Assembly (NCBI RefSeq): GCF_001281315.1
Contig: NZ_CP012479.1
Location: 1,426,001 to 1,490,000 of the forward strand
DNA length: 64,000 nt
Direction of reading: 5' to 3'
DNA from: Arthrobacter sp. ERGS1:01
Lineage (GTDB): Bacteria; Actinomycetota; Actinomycetes; Actinomycetales; Micrococcaceae
The translations under genes and the position numbers were made by a program. How positions within the stretch are numbered: the first letter of the stretch is position 1; the number at the start of each line of letters is the position of its first letter. Shown in pieces: positions 17,887 through 26,601 of the stretch. Below the pieces are notes generated by a model. It was not told where the DNA came from and did not search any database. It saw only the letters and a program-made list of their open reading frames with translations.

Positions 17887-17925
17887 ATTGTAGGGGGAGA
17901 AGATCAATTTGTTGAAACGTTGCAA
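17887..17925 (-). promoter_or_regulatory. Promoter of the binding-protein operon with LacI-type operator
   Basis: On the minus strand TACAAT (17892-17887) is a good -10. The near-perfect dyad TTGAAACGTTGCAA (17912-17925) covers the expected -35 position. A repressor there would block the importer/rhamnosidase operon. Two similar sites lie at 18046 and 23990. Confidence 0.6.
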
Positions 17926-18010
17926 AATCAAGCAAACATGATCCGTGTCACAAAGTCAACCGCGGGACCTGGGGTGGAGTTGAGCGTCTTTTGGCGGGCG
18001 AAGCAACGTC

Positions 18011-18057
18011 TTGACAGGGGGATGTGGCGCGGGCTACATTTTCGATGAAACGATTCA
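18011..18057 (+). promoter_or_regulatory. rhaI promoter with LacI-type operator
   Basis: TTGACA (18011-18016), an 18-nt spacer and TACATT (18035-18040) make a strong sigma-70-type promoter. The dyad TGAAACGATTCA (18046-18057) covers the predicted start point, which is typical for LacI-family repression. The gene starts at 18124. Confidence 0.65.
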
Positions 18058-18123
18058 AGAATGGCGTTCCGACAGTTGCCGGGACCATCAGCGGCATTGG
18101 CCGTACCAACGGAAGCGAAAACG

Positions 18124-19290
18124 ATGACAAACAAAACGGCAGGGTTGGGGCGCTTGGATGAGTTGGCCATTGAGGTGCCATCCTGGGCCTACGGGAATTC
18201 CGGCACGCGCTTCAAGGTGTTTGGCACCCCGGGCACGCCCCGCACGGTGCAGGAAAAGATCGCCGATGCGGCAAAGGTTCATGAGCTGACCGGTCTTGCC
18301 CCGACCGTGGCGCTGCACATCCCCTGGGACAAGGTGGACGACTATGCCGCCCTTGGACAACATGCGGCCGAGCTGGGTGTGGGCCTGGGCACCGTCAACT
18401 CCAACACCTTCCAAGACGATGTCTATAAGTTCGGCTCCCTGACCCATGTGGACGCTGCGGTGCGCCGCCAGGCCATCGACCACCACTTCGAGTGCATCGA
18501 CGTCATGGATGCCACGGGCTCGCGTGACCTTAAGATTTGGCTGGCCGATGGCACCAACTATCCGGGCCAGGGCGATATTCGCGGCCGCCAGGACCGGCTG
18601 GCCGAATCCCTGCAGGAGATTTACGCCCGCCTGGGCGATCAGCAGCGGATGGTGTTGGAGTACAAGTTCTTCGAGCCGGCTTTCTACCACACGGACGTCC
18701 CGGACTGGGGCACCTCCTACGCGCACACACTGGCCTTGGGGGAGAAGGCGCTGGTCTGCCTGGACACCGGCCACCACGCCCCGGGCACCAACATCGAGTT
18801 CATCGTGGCGCAACTGCTGCGGCTGGGCAAGCTGGGCTCCTTCGACTTCAATTCCCGTTTCTACGCCGACGACGACCTGATCGTGGGCGCCGCGGATCCC
18901 TACCAGCTGTTCCGCATCATGTACGAGGTGATCCGCGGTGGCGGGCTGGGACCGGAATCCGGCGTCGCACTCATGCTGGACCAGTGCCACAACCTGGAGG
19001 AAAAGATCCCTGGGCAAATCCGCTCCGTGCTCAACGTGCAGGAAATGACGGCCCGGGCGCTGCTGGTGGACCGGGTGGCCCTGGCAGAGGCGCAGGATGC
19101 CGGCGACGTGTTGGGCGCCAATGGCATCTTCTCGGACGCCTTCTACACGGACGTCCGCCCGGCCCTGGCCGAATGGCGCGAGTCCCGCGGCCTGCCCGGA
19201 GATCCGCTGGCCGCCTATGCCGCCAGTGGTTACCAGAAACAAATCAACGAAGAGCGCGTGGGCGGAACCCAGGCCGGATGGGGAGCATGA
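18124..19290 (+). CDS. rhaI: L-rhamnose isomerase (RhaI type)
   Basis: The product is 388 residues; ATG 18124 follows GGAAG. It converts L-rhamnose to L-rhamnulose in the cytoplasm. The TIM-barrel of the xylose-isomerase-like family is seen with VLEYKFFEPAFYHTD, CLDTGHHAPGTNIEF and DFNSRFYADDDLIVG, whose Glu, Asp and His residues fit the metal-binding positions. It heads the operon rhaI - aldolase/dehydrogenase - rhaB, overlapping the next gene by 4 bp. It is probably repressed by the LacI protein at 22863 until a rhamnose metabolite is present (inference from the operators). Confidence 0.9.
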   Translation: MTNKTAGLGRLDELAIEVPSWAYGNSGTRFKVFGTPGTPRTVQEKIADAAKVHELTGLAPTVALHIPWDKVDDYAALGQHAAELGVGLGTVNSNTFQDDVYKFGSLTHVDAAVRRQAIDHHFECIDVMDATGSRDLKIWLADGTNYPGQGDIRGRQDRLAESLQEIYARLGDQQRMVLEYKFFEPAFYHTDVPDWGTSYAHTLALGEKALVCLDTGHHAPGTNIEFIVAQLLRLGKLGSFDFNSRFYADDDLIVGAADPYQLFRIMYEVIRGGGLGPESGVALMLDQCHNLEEKIPGQIRSVLNVQEMTARALLVDRVALAEAQDAGDVLGANGIFSDAFYTDVRPALAEWRESRGLPGDPLAAYAASGYQKQINEERVGGTQAGWGA

Positions 19291-21377
19291 GCGCCATGAC
19301 CGAAACGACAAGCACGACGGCGTCGCCCGCCGGCGCCGCCCGCGGCGCCGAAGCCGTGGCAGCCCTGCTTTCCCGATCGAACCGCCTTGGAGCGGACAAG
19401 CGCAACACCAACTATGCCGGGGGCAACACCTCCGCCAAGGGAATGGCCACGGACCCCGTCACGGGGGAACCGGTGGAACTGTTGTGGGTCAAGGGTTCCG
19501 GCGGCGACCTGGGCACGCTCACGGAATCCGGGTTGGCCGTGCTGCGCGTGGACCGGCTGCGCGCCCTCGTCAACAGCTACCCCGGTGTGGAACGCGAAGA
19601 CGAGATGGTGGCGGCCTTCGACTACTGCCTGCATGGAAAGGGCGGCGCGGCGCCGTCGATCGACACCGCCATGCACGGCCTGGTGGACGCCGCCCACGTT
19701 GACCACCTGCACCCCGACTCCGGCATTGCCATCGCCACGGCGGCCGACGGCGAGGAGCTCACGGCCACGATTTTTGGCACCAAGGTGGCCTGGGTGCCGT
19801 GGCGCCGCCCCGGCTTCCAACTGGGCCTGGACATCGCCGCCATCAAGGCCGGCAACCCGGATGCCATCGGGGTGATCCTGGGCGGCCACGGCATCACCGC
19901 CTGGGGCGGATGCAGCGAGGAAGCCGAGGCGAACTCGCGCTGGATCATCGACACCGCGGAGGCGTTCATCAACGCCAACGGCCGGGCGGAACCGTTCGGT
20001 GCACCGCTGCCCGGCTACGGTGCGCTGCCGGTGGCCCAACGACGGGCGAAAGCCGCCGCCCTGGCGCCCACCATCCGCGGACTGGCCTCCACCGACAAGG
20101 CCGCCGTCGGACACTTCAGCGACGACCCCGCAGTGCTGGACTTCCTGGCATCTGCCGAACACCCGCGCCTGGGCGCCCTGGGCACCAGCTGCCCCGACCA
20201 CTTCCTGCGCACCAAGGTCACCCCGCTCATCCTGGACCTGCCCGCCGACGCATCCATCGCTGATTCCATTGCGCGGCTCAAGGAACTCCACGGCGAGTAC
20301 CGCACGGCCTATGCGGCCTACTACGACCGCCACGCGGGCACGGATTCACCGGCCATGCGCGGCGCCGACCCGGCCATCGTGCTGGTGCCCGGCGTTGGCA
20401 TGTTCTCCTACGGTGCCAACAAGCAGACCGCACGCGTGGCCGGCGAGTTCTACCTCAACGCCATCAACGTCATGCGCGGGGCCGAAGCGCTCTCCAGCTA
20501 CGCACCCATTGACGAAGCCGAAAAGTTCCGGATCGAATACTGGGCGTTGGAGGAAGCCAAGCTGGCCCGGCTGCCCAGGCCGAAATCCCACGCCACCCGG
20601 ATCGCCCTGGTGACCGGGGCGGCGTCGGGCATTGGCAAGGCCATCGCGACCCGGCTGGCAAAAGAGGGCGCCTGCGTGGTGATCGCGGATTTGAACCTTG
20701 AGGCCGCCGAATCCGTGGCTGCCGAACTTGGCGGAAGCGATGTTGCCGTGGGCATTCGGGCCGACGTCACCGACGAGGCCGCCGTGCAGGGCGCCGTCGA
20801 CGCCGCGGTGCTGGCCTTCGGCGGCCTGGACCTGGTGGTCAACAACGCCGGGCTGTCCATCTCCAAGCCGCTGCTGGAAACCTCCGAGAAGGACTGGGAC
20901 CTCCAGCACAATGTCATGGCCAAGGGCTCCTTCCTGGTCTCCAAGGCCGCCGCGAAGGTGCTGATAGAACAGGATATGGGCGGGGACATCATCTACATCT
21001 CCTCCAAGAATTCCGTCTTTGCCGGCCCCAACAACATCGCCTACTCGGCCACCAAGGCCGACCAGGCCCACCAGGTGCGCCTGCTTGCCGCCGAATTGGG
21101 CGAATACGGCGTCCGGGTGAACGGCATCAACCCCGACGGCGTGGTGCGCGGCTCCGGCATTTTCGCCGGCGGGTGGGGGGCCAAGCGTGCCGCCGTCTAC
21201 GGCGTGGACGAGGAAAAACTGGGCGAGTATTACGCCCAGCGGACCCTGCTCAAGCGTGAAGTACTGCCCGAAAACGTGGCGAACGCGGCGGCCGTGCTGA
21301 CCTCCGCCGAGCTGTCCCACACCACCGGGCTGCACATCCCGGTCGACGCCGGCGTCGCCGCGGCCTTCCTGCGATGA
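19287..21377 (+). CDS. rhaEW: Bifunctional rhamnulose-1-phosphate aldolase / L-lactaldehyde dehydrogenase
   Basis: The product is 696 residues from ATG 19287, which overlaps the rhaI stop; ATG 19296 is an alternative. Residues 1 to about 430 are a class II aldolase/adducin domain with VDHLHPDSGIAI and the GGHGITAWG metal loop. Residues about 440-690 are an SDR with GAASGIGKAIA, NNAG and YSATKADQ. The protein splits rhamnulose-1-phosphate into DHAP and L-lactaldehyde and oxidises the aldehyde to lactate. This fused form is known from Bacillus and many actinobacteria. It lies between rhaI and rhaB with start-stop overlaps on both sides, indicating translational coupling. Confidence 0.9.
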   Translation: MSAMTETTSTTASPAGAARGAEAVAALLSRSNRLGADKRNTNYAGGNTSAKGMATDPVTGEPVELLWVKGSGGDLGTLTESGLAVLRVDRLRALVNSYPGVEREDEMVAAFDYCLHGKGGAAPSIDTAMHGLVDAAHVDHLHPDSGIAIATAADGEELTATIFGTKVAWVPWRRPGFQLGLDIAAIKAGNPDAIGVILGGHGITAWGGCSEEAEANSRWIIDTAEAFINANGRAEPFGAPLPGYGALPVAQRRAKAAALAPTIRGLASTDKAAVGHFSDDPAVLDFLASAEHPRLGALGTSCPDHFLRTKVTPLILDLPADASIADSIARLKELHGEYRTAYAAYYDRHAGTDSPAMRGADPAIVLVPGVGMFSYGANKQTARVAGEFYLNAINVMRGAEALSSYAPIDEAEKFRIEYWALEEAKLARLPRPKSHATRIALVTGAASGIGKAIATRLAKEGACVVIADLNLEAAESVAAELGGSDVAVGIRADVTDEAAVQGAVDAAVLAFGGLDLVVNNAGLSISKPLLETSEKDWDLQHNVMAKGSFLVSKAAAKVLIEQDMGGDIIYISSKNSVFAGPNNIAYSATKADQAHQVRLLAAELGEYGVRVNGINPDGVVRGSGIFAGGWGAKRAAVYGVDEEKLGEYYAQRTLLKREVLPENVANAAAVLTSAELSHTTGLHIPVDAGVAAAFLR

Positions 21378-22840
21378 CGGGAGTACATTCTGGAGCCCCG
21401 ACGGCTCCCTTGTTCGTGGCCGTCGACATTGGGGCCTCCTCCGGGCGGATCATGGTCGGCAAGGTCTCGACTGATGCTAATGGCGGCCGGGCCGTGGAGC
21501 TGGACGTGGTGCATCGCTTCCCCAACGGCGTGATTGAACGACCCGGCGGAACCCTCCATTGGGACCTCTCGGGCCTCTTCGACGAGGTCGTCGCCGGGTT
21601 GGGGGCGGCGGTACGCCATGCAGCGGCCGCCGGCGCGACCATCGAAAGCATCGGCATCGACACCTGGGCGGTGGACTACGGGCTCCTCGACTCCGACGGC
21701 GGGCCCGTCAGCCAGCCGTTCAGCTACCGGGACGGCCGCGGGGCCGCGGCCGTGGACTGGGTCCACGGGCGCATCAGCCCGGAACGGCTCTACGCGGTAA
21801 CCGGCCTGCAACACCTGCCGTTCAACACGATCTACCAGCTGGCCGCCGAGGCGGACTTGACCGGCAAGCAGGCGTTGTTGATCCCCGACCTGTTGGCCTA
21901 CAAGCTCACCGGAGTCCGGCGCACCGAATCGACAAACGCCTCCACGACGGGCCTCTATGATGCGGCGGCGGGGGAGTGGGCCACCGAACTCATCGCCGCA
22001 CTAGATCTGCCGCCGGACGTGTTTGCGCCACTGATCGAGCCCGGCGAAACCATCGGCACCGTACTGCCGGCCATTGCCGAACGCACCGGACTTCCGGAGC
22101 GGACCGCCGTGGTCGCGGTCGGTTCGCACGACACCGCATCCGCCGTCCTCGCCGTTCCCGGCAATGTCCCGAACTTCGCCTACATCTCCTCCGGGACGTG
22201 GTCGCTGGTGGGCCTGGAGCTCGACGCGCCGATCCTCAGCAAGGCGAGCCGACTGGCCAACTTCACCAACGAACGCGGCGTGGACGGCATCATCCGTTAC
22301 CTGCGCAACGTCGGCGGGCTATGGCTGCTCAGTGAGTCGATGCGCAGCTGGGACGAGGACGCCCCCGGGCTCGCTTTGCCCGCGCTCTTGGCGGCAGCGG
22401 CAGCCGAAGCTGCCGGTGGCCCGCTGATCGACGTTGACTCCGATGAGTTCATTGCCCCGGGGAACATGCCCCAGCGCATCGTGGCCGCGGTAAGGGCCAA
22501 GGGTGCGGAACTGGAAGCCCGGCCGGCCGCCGTCGTGCGCTGTATCCTCGACAGCCTGGCTGCGGCTTATGCACGGACGGTTGCGGAGGCCCAGGAGCTT
22601 TCGGGTCAAAGGGTGGAGGTGATCCACATCGTGGGCGGCGGCTCGCAAAATGAACTGCTGTGCCAGCTGACGGCTGACGCCACGGGACTGCCCGTGGTGG
22701 CCGGTCCCGTGGAGGCCACGGCCTTGGGTAATGTGCTCATCCAGGCCCGGGCTGCCGGAGTCGTGCCCCCGGGGCGGACCGCCCTGCGCGAACTTGTGCG
22801 TGCCGGGACCCGGCTGCGGCACTACACCCCTGCCGGCTGA
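21374..22840 (+). CDS. rhaB: Rhamnulokinase
   Basis: The product is 488 residues of the FGGY kinase family. The N-terminal phosphate-binding loop is AVDIGASSGRIM, with GIDTWAVDYGLLD, the adenosine-region motif YISSGTWSLVGLE and C-terminal IVGGGSQNELLCQLTADATG. It phosphorylates L-rhamnulose at C1, giving the substrate of the preceding aldolase. The gene overlaps that aldolase gene by 4 bp and ends the rha operon. The convergent LacI gene lies 22 bp beyond. Confidence 0.92.
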   Translation: MTGVHSGAPTAPLFVAVDIGASSGRIMVGKVSTDANGGRAVELDVVHRFPNGVIERPGGTLHWDLSGLFDEVVAGLGAAVRHAAAAGATIESIGIDTWAVDYGLLDSDGGPVSQPFSYRDGRGAAAVDWVHGRISPERLYAVTGLQHLPFNTIYQLAAEADLTGKQALLIPDLLAYKLTGVRRTESTNASTTGLYDAAAGEWATELIAALDLPPDVFAPLIEPGETIGTVLPAIAERTGLPERTAVVAVGSHDTASAVLAVPGNVPNFAYISSGTWSLVGLELDAPILSKASRLANFTNERGVDGIIRYLRNVGGLWLLSESMRSWDEDAPGLALPALLAAAAAEAAGGPLIDVDSDEFIAPGNMPQRIVAAVRAKGAELEARPAAVVRCILDSLAAAYARTVAEAQELSGQRVEVIHIVGGGSQNELLCQLTADATGLPVVAGPVEATALGNVLIQARAAGVVPPGRTALRELVRAGTRLRHYTPAG

Positions 22841-22862
22841 CAACTGAGGTGCCGGCAGGGCG

Positions 22863-23939
22863 TTACAGCGAGCTGAGCACTTCATCGTCCGTGGCGGCTG
22901 CCCCCACTTGCGCCACGGAACTGCCACGGACGATGAGCTCGGGGCTGAACATGACCTGGCGGTGTGAGCCGGGGGAGTCGAGTTCCTCACCCAGGAGTTC
23001 GATCGCCGTCCTGCCGAGGAGCTCCGTCGGCTGCCGCACCGAGGTGAGCGGCACGACGGCGGAGGCGGCGAAGTCGATGTCGTCGTAGCCGACCAGGGCA
23101 ACGTCTTCGGGAACCCGGATGCTGCGCAGCATCGTGAGGGCCTGCAGGACTCCCAAAGCCAACAGGTCATTGGCGCAGAAGATGCCGTCGGGGAGCTGGT
23201 CCCGTCCGAGCTGAACGAGGTGTTCGGCCGCCGTCCGGCCCTGCATCACGGTCAGCGCTTTGCATTCGAGCACCTGCAAGGTAACCCCCGGCGACTCCGC
23301 GACCGCCATCCGGGCGCCCTTCAAACGCTCACCCACCTGCCGGATGCCGGCCGGACCACAGACATACGTCAGGCGGCGGCGGCCCTGGTCAATCAGGTGG
23401 CGTACCGCCAAATACCCTCCGGCAACGTCGTCCACGGCAACCGAACTGTACTTCTCGGGGTCCTCCATCCTGTCGACGAGGATGGGCACCACACCCCTGT
23501 CCCGGAGTGCGTCGAGCCGGTCAAGGATCGCATCGACCGGTGAGATCAGCAGGCCCAGGACCCGTTGTTCCTCGAACGAGTCGATATAGCGTGCTTCCCG
23601 GACGGGGTCGTGACCGCTGTTGCCCAGGATCACCAGGTGCCCCCGTTTCATGGCTTCATCCTCGGCGCCCCGGGCGACATCCATGAAGAAGGGGTTGCCG
23701 GCGTCGAGCACGATCTGGCCGATGGTCCTGCTGTGGCCCGCGCGCAACTGCCGTGCGGCGTCATTGCGGACGAAGCCGAGCTCCCGAATGACTTTCAGCA
23801 CCAACTCCAACTTTGCCGGGGCCACGCGTTCGGGATGGTTGAGGACATTGGACACGGTCCCCACGGCGACGCCGGCGCGCCGGGCCACCTCCGTGATGCT
23901 CACGGGCCGGGCCGAGCCCGGAGTGTGGTGTTCGGCCAT
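22863..23939 (-). CDS. LacI-family repressor, probable regulator of the rhamnose genes
   Basis: The product is 358 residues. ATG 23939 is chosen for its AGAGGA site; a longer frame upstream lacks support. The N-terminal HTH is SITEVARRAGVAVGTVSNVL with hinge AARQLRAGHSRTIG, followed by a periplasmic-binding-protein-like effector domain (VALVGYDDIDFAASAVVPLT). It is convergent with rhaB. Similar dyads containing AAACG lie before its own start and in the rhaI/binding-protein intergenic region, supporting autoregulation and control of the rhamnose genes. The effector is presumed to be rhamnose, rhamnulose or a phosphate derivative. Confidence 0.88.
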   Translation of the reverse strand: MAEHHTPGSARPVSITEVARRAGVAVGTVSNVLNHPERVAPAKLELVLKVIRELGFVRNDAARQLRAGHSRTIGQIVLDAGNPFFMDVARGAEDEAMKRGHLVILGNSGHDPVREARYIDSFEEQRVLGLLISPVDAILDRLDALRDRGVVPILVDRMEDPEKYSSVAVDDVAGGYLAVRHLIDQGRRRLTYVCGPAGIRQVGERLKGARMAVAESPGVTLQVLECKALTVMQGRTAAEHLVQLGRDQLPDGIFCANDLLALGVLQALTMLRSIRVPEDVALVGYDDIDFAASAVVPLTSVRQPTELLGRTAIELLGEELDSPGSHRQVMFSPELIVRGSSVAQVGAAATDDEVLSSL

Positions 23940-23989
23940 GGTTCGTTCCTCTCGCGGGGCACGGGTGCTTGGAATCAATACTCCACGAT

Positions 23990-24006
23990 ACGTTTGAAAC
24001 GTGCAA
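23990..24006. promoter_or_regulatory. LacI-type operator before the lacI-family gene
   Basis: The segment contains ACGTTTGAAACGT, an odd dyad, overlapping TTGAAACGTGCAA. The latter differs from the site at 17912 only by one missing T. Its position 51 bp upstream of the repressor start suggests autoregulation. Confidence 0.55.
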
Positions 24007-24069
24007 AAATGCGTCCCGAGAGGCCGCGTGTCCCCTTCTTGGGTGGTCACGCGGGGCTGAACCGGCGGC

Positions 24070-24624
24070 TTAGTCCGTGAAGCTGATGTCCGCCGCCGGG
24101 GTGACGGCGGCCGTCCGGCCCGGCGCGCCCTGGTATTGCCAATACAGGTTGGTGTGGGCTATGACCGCCTCCACGGGCGGGGCGCCCCAGGCGCTCTTGT
24201 CGCCGGCCGTGTGGGCATCGGCCACCAGTGTGACATCGTAGCCGCGGGTGAACGCACCGTGGATGGTGGAGCGGACGCAGGCGTCGGTTTCGGCGCCGGC
24301 CACCACCAGCTTGCCCACGCCCTTGCCGGCCAGGATATCCTCCAGCGCGGTGCCCTCGAAGGAGTCGCCGTAAGCCTTCGCCACGAGCGGCTCGGCCTCC
24401 TGCCGGACCAGCTCGGGAACGTACTCCCACGCCTCGCTGCCGATGGGCAGGTCCTCGTCGGAATGCTGGACCCACACCACCAGGGTGCCAGCGCTCCGGG
24501 CCTTTTCCACCAGGGAATTGATGTTCCGCACCACGTCGTCGCGCTTGAAGACACCGTCCACCACGCCGTTTTGGACGTCGACAACCACCAGGGCGGTGTT
24601 GGGGCGGTTTTGAAGCGTTGTCAT
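24070..24624 (-). CDS. Isochorismatase-like cysteine hydrolase
   Basis: The product is 184 residues from ATG 24624, with GGAGAG upstream. The superfamily triad can be placed: Asp in ALVVVDVQNGVVDG, and Cys in AGAETDACVRSTIHGAFTRG with the usual cis-peptide region before it. The lysine lies in the 95-105 region (VAKAYGDSFEGTAL). Members hydrolyse nicotinamide, isochorismate, ureidoacrylate and related amides; the sequence alone does not choose among them. Neighbours are the LacI gene and the MTA/SAH nucleosidase gene, which give no clear functional link. Confidence 0.8.
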   Translation of the reverse strand: MTTLQNRPNTALVVVDVQNGVVDGVFKRDDVVRNINSLVEKARSAGTLVVWVQHSDEDLPIGSEAWEYVPELVRQEAEPLVAKAYGDSFEGTALEDILAGKGVGKLVVAGAETDACVRSTIHGAFTRGYDVTLVADAHTAGDKSAWGAPPVEAVIAHTNLYWQYQGAPGRTAAVTPAADISFTD

Positions 24625-24721
24625 CGGTACTCTCCATTGTTGTTGGGAAGTTGCGTTTCGGGAGCGAATGCCTTGCACTTTCGAGCCTAGTCCGGCCTCC
24701 CGGCCGGCACCACCCCGGAAA

Positions 24722-25492
24722 CTACGAGGCGGCCGACGCCGCCTGGGGCCGCGGCGCACCTGCGGCAATCCAGGAGCCGATCACGGCCGTGGCAATCTCG
24801 GCCGAGCGTTCGGCGGCGTCGTCGACGTGGGTCAGGAAGTCGGCCTCCGAGGCGGGCCCGCACAAATCGGAGATGCCGCGGATGGCAAGGAACGGAGCCT
24901 TGTAGGCGTGGCAGGTCTGTGCAATCGCCGATGACTCCATGTCGGTGGCCAGCACCTCGTCAAACTGGCCCTTGATGACCACCGCGCGTTCCCGGCCCAC
25001 AAACGAATAGCTCGAAACGATCAGGCCGTGGTGCACCGTGTCCACGAGGCGCTGGGCTGCCGGATGAAGGGCAATGGCGTCCACCAGGTTGTCGGGCACC
25101 GGGTAGGACGCCGGCATGCCCGGGACCTGGCCCAGCTCGTAGCCAAAGGCGCGTGCGTCGGCGTCGGCGTTGATGTTGTCCGTGCCAATGACGACGTCGC
25201 CCACCCGGACGGAGTCGCCCAGGCCGCCCGCACTCCCGGCGCTGATCACCAGGGGCGGCAAAGCGTCGCTGTGGTCCTTATTGGCGAGCAGCAGGGCCGA
25301 CGTGGCTGCTGAGGCGGCGTTGACCAGGCCGATCCCGCCCTGGACAAAGAGGGCGTGGTGGCCGTTGATGACACCCGTGCGGTGTACGGCATTGCCAACC
25401 TGGATGGCTTCGCTGACCTCCGTGGCGCGCTGCAGGAAGGGCGCAACCTCCTCCTCCATTGCTGCAATGACGATGACGTCGACCGCGCTCAT
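24722..25492 (-). CDS. mtnN: 5'-methylthioadenosine/S-adenosylhomocysteine nucleosidase
   Basis: The product is 256 residues from ATG 25492, overlapping the luxS stop (ATGA). Landmarks are [15 protein letters not shown] at the N-terminus, [20 protein letters not shown] and [20 protein letters not shown], which contains the Met-Glu pair that holds the ribose, then IRGISD with the catalytic Asp. The enzyme hydrolyses SAH to adenine and S-ribosylhomocysteine, the LuxS substrate. Tight coupling with luxS indicates a two-step SAH recycling and AI-2-forming unit. Futalosine hydrolase is a remote alternative. Confidence 0.9.
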   Translation of the reverse strand: MSAVDVIVIAAMEEEVAPFLQRATEVSEAIQVGNAVHRTGVINGHHALFVQGGIGLVNAASAATSALLLANKDHSDALPPLVISAGSAGGLGDSVRVGDVVIGTDNINADADARAFGYELGQVPGMPASYPVPDNLVDAIALHPAAQRLVDTVHHGLIVSSYSFVGRERAVVIKGQFDEVLATDMESSAIAQTCHAYKAPFLAIRGISDLCGPASEADFLTHVDDAAERSAEIATAVIGSWIAAGAPRPQAASAAS

Positions 25493-25956
25493 GCGAACAC
25501 CTGGTCCCACACGGCACGCTGGGCCAGGAACGCCTTCGCGGCTTCCTGGGCGGCGCTGAGGGAATGGTTTTCGCCCCAACCGCACTGGACCTCGTTCGCG
25601 GCGGGCACCTCCGTGGCCGACAGGACGTCCGTGAGCGTCGCTTCAATGAGATCGAGCACGGCGGCATTGTCAGGTTCGCCCTGAAGGATGAGGTAGTACC
25701 CGGTCTGGCAGCCCATGGGGGAGAAGTCGATCACGGCGCCCGAGTGGTTCCGGGAGTGCTCGGCAAACAAGTGCTCCAGGGAATGGACGGCCTTCATGTC
25801 CAGGTGGGCAACGTTTGGCTGGGTGAACCGCACATCGTATTTGGTAATGACGTCCCCGTGCGGCAGTTCCTTGCGGTCGGCAACCCGCACATACGGTGCC
25901 GAGACCAGGCGGTGGTCAAGGTTGAAGGACTCTACGTTCATGCGTGACGGATTCAT
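25489..25956 (-). CDS. luxS: S-ribosylhomocysteine lyase (AI-2 synthase)
   Basis: The product is 155 residues. ATG 25956 has AGGAAAG; ATG 25941 is possible. The metal site is complete: HSLEH within [17 protein letters not shown] and the third ligand Cys in [10 protein letters not shown]. The catalytic Cys is in [12 protein letters not shown]. The enzyme converts S-ribosylhomocysteine to homocysteine and DPD, the AI-2 precursor. It is first in a two-gene operon with mtnN. The 262-bp gap upstream (25957-26218) shows no riboswitch I recognise. No Lsr-type AI-2 uptake genes are in the window, so a purely metabolic role is possible. Confidence 0.95.
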   Translation of the reverse strand: MNPSRMNVESFNLDHRLVSAPYVRVADRKELPHGDVITKYDVRFTQPNVAHLDMKAVHSLEHLFAEHSRNHSGAVIDFSPMGCQTGYYLILQGEPDNAAVLDLIEATLTDVLSATEVPAANEVQCGWGENHSLSAAQEAAKAFLAQRAVWDQVFA

Positions 25957-26218
25957 GACTCAAACTTTCCTGCGAAGGTGTCGGGGCGGGTGCTGCGTCG
26001 CGGCCCGCCGGCTGCCGTTTTCATCCTAGCGGGCAAGGCCGGAACGGCGCTGTGACGTCATGCTTCGTCATCTTGCGCACGGGGCAGCCGTGCCGGCTGC
26101 TTGGCCCGCCCGGAATCCCCCTCGCCGCCGGGTGGAAACGGCACTAACGTGGTTCTTGGCAGCGCAGTGGAAGGCCAAAAGCGTGTTGGAATCCGACGAG
26201 CAGGCAGGGAGAACCCTA

Positions 26219-26461
26219 ATGAGCGACTACCAGGTGCACCAAAAAATCGAGGAACTGGTCAAGGCGGAGCAGGAGCTTCGCGGAGCCATGGCGGACCAGG
26301 CCCAACTGCCCGAACGTGCGGCAAAGCTGAAGGACATCGAGGTCCAGCTGGATCAATGCTGGGACCTGCTGCGCCAGCGCCAGGCCAAGGTCCACGCCGG
26401 CGAAAACCCCGACGAGGCACACCTCCGCTCCGCCAGCGAAGTGGAGGGCTACCGGCAGTAG
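26219..26461 (+). CDS. Small DUF2630-like helical protein
   Basis: The product is 80 residues; ATG 26219 has GGGAG eight bases upstream. It is highly charged and helical throughout (QKIEELVKAEQELRGAMADQ, KDIEVQLDQCWDLLRQRQAK), which fits a short coiled coil, and it ends near VEGYRQ as DUF2630 proteins do. The function of the family is not known. It is transcribed alone, with a strong palindromic terminator downstream. Confidence 0.7.
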   Translation: MSDYQVHQKIEELVKAEQELRGAMADQAQLPERAAKLKDIEVQLDQCWDLLRQRQAKVHAGENPDEAHLRSASEVEGYRQ

Positions 26462-26504
26462 CGCCGCTGCCCTGCAACGACGTGCGGGCCACCGGGTCCA
26501 CAAA

Positions 26505-26550
26505 CGCGGCTGGGGCCGGTCGGAACGAATTCCGACCGGCCCCAGCCGCG
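26505..26550. terminator. Bidirectional hairpin terminator
   Basis: A perfect 21-bp stem with a CGAA tetraloop lies between two convergent genes (stops at 26461 and 26602). It is very GC-rich with no U tract, so termination may be hairpin-dominated as in many actinobacteria. Confidence 0.75.
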
Positions 26551-26601
26551 TAGTGGTGATTTATCCAGTGGTGATTATCCAGGGTGTTCGCCGACCCCGG
26601 G

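Noticed and set aside
18537..19286. Upstream extension of the aldolase/dehydrogenase frame into rhaI
   Set aside because: It is open only by chance; the ATGA overlap and domain start set the true start at 19287.
25957..26218. SAH riboswitch before luxS
   Set aside because: The conserved core of that class could not be found in the leader.
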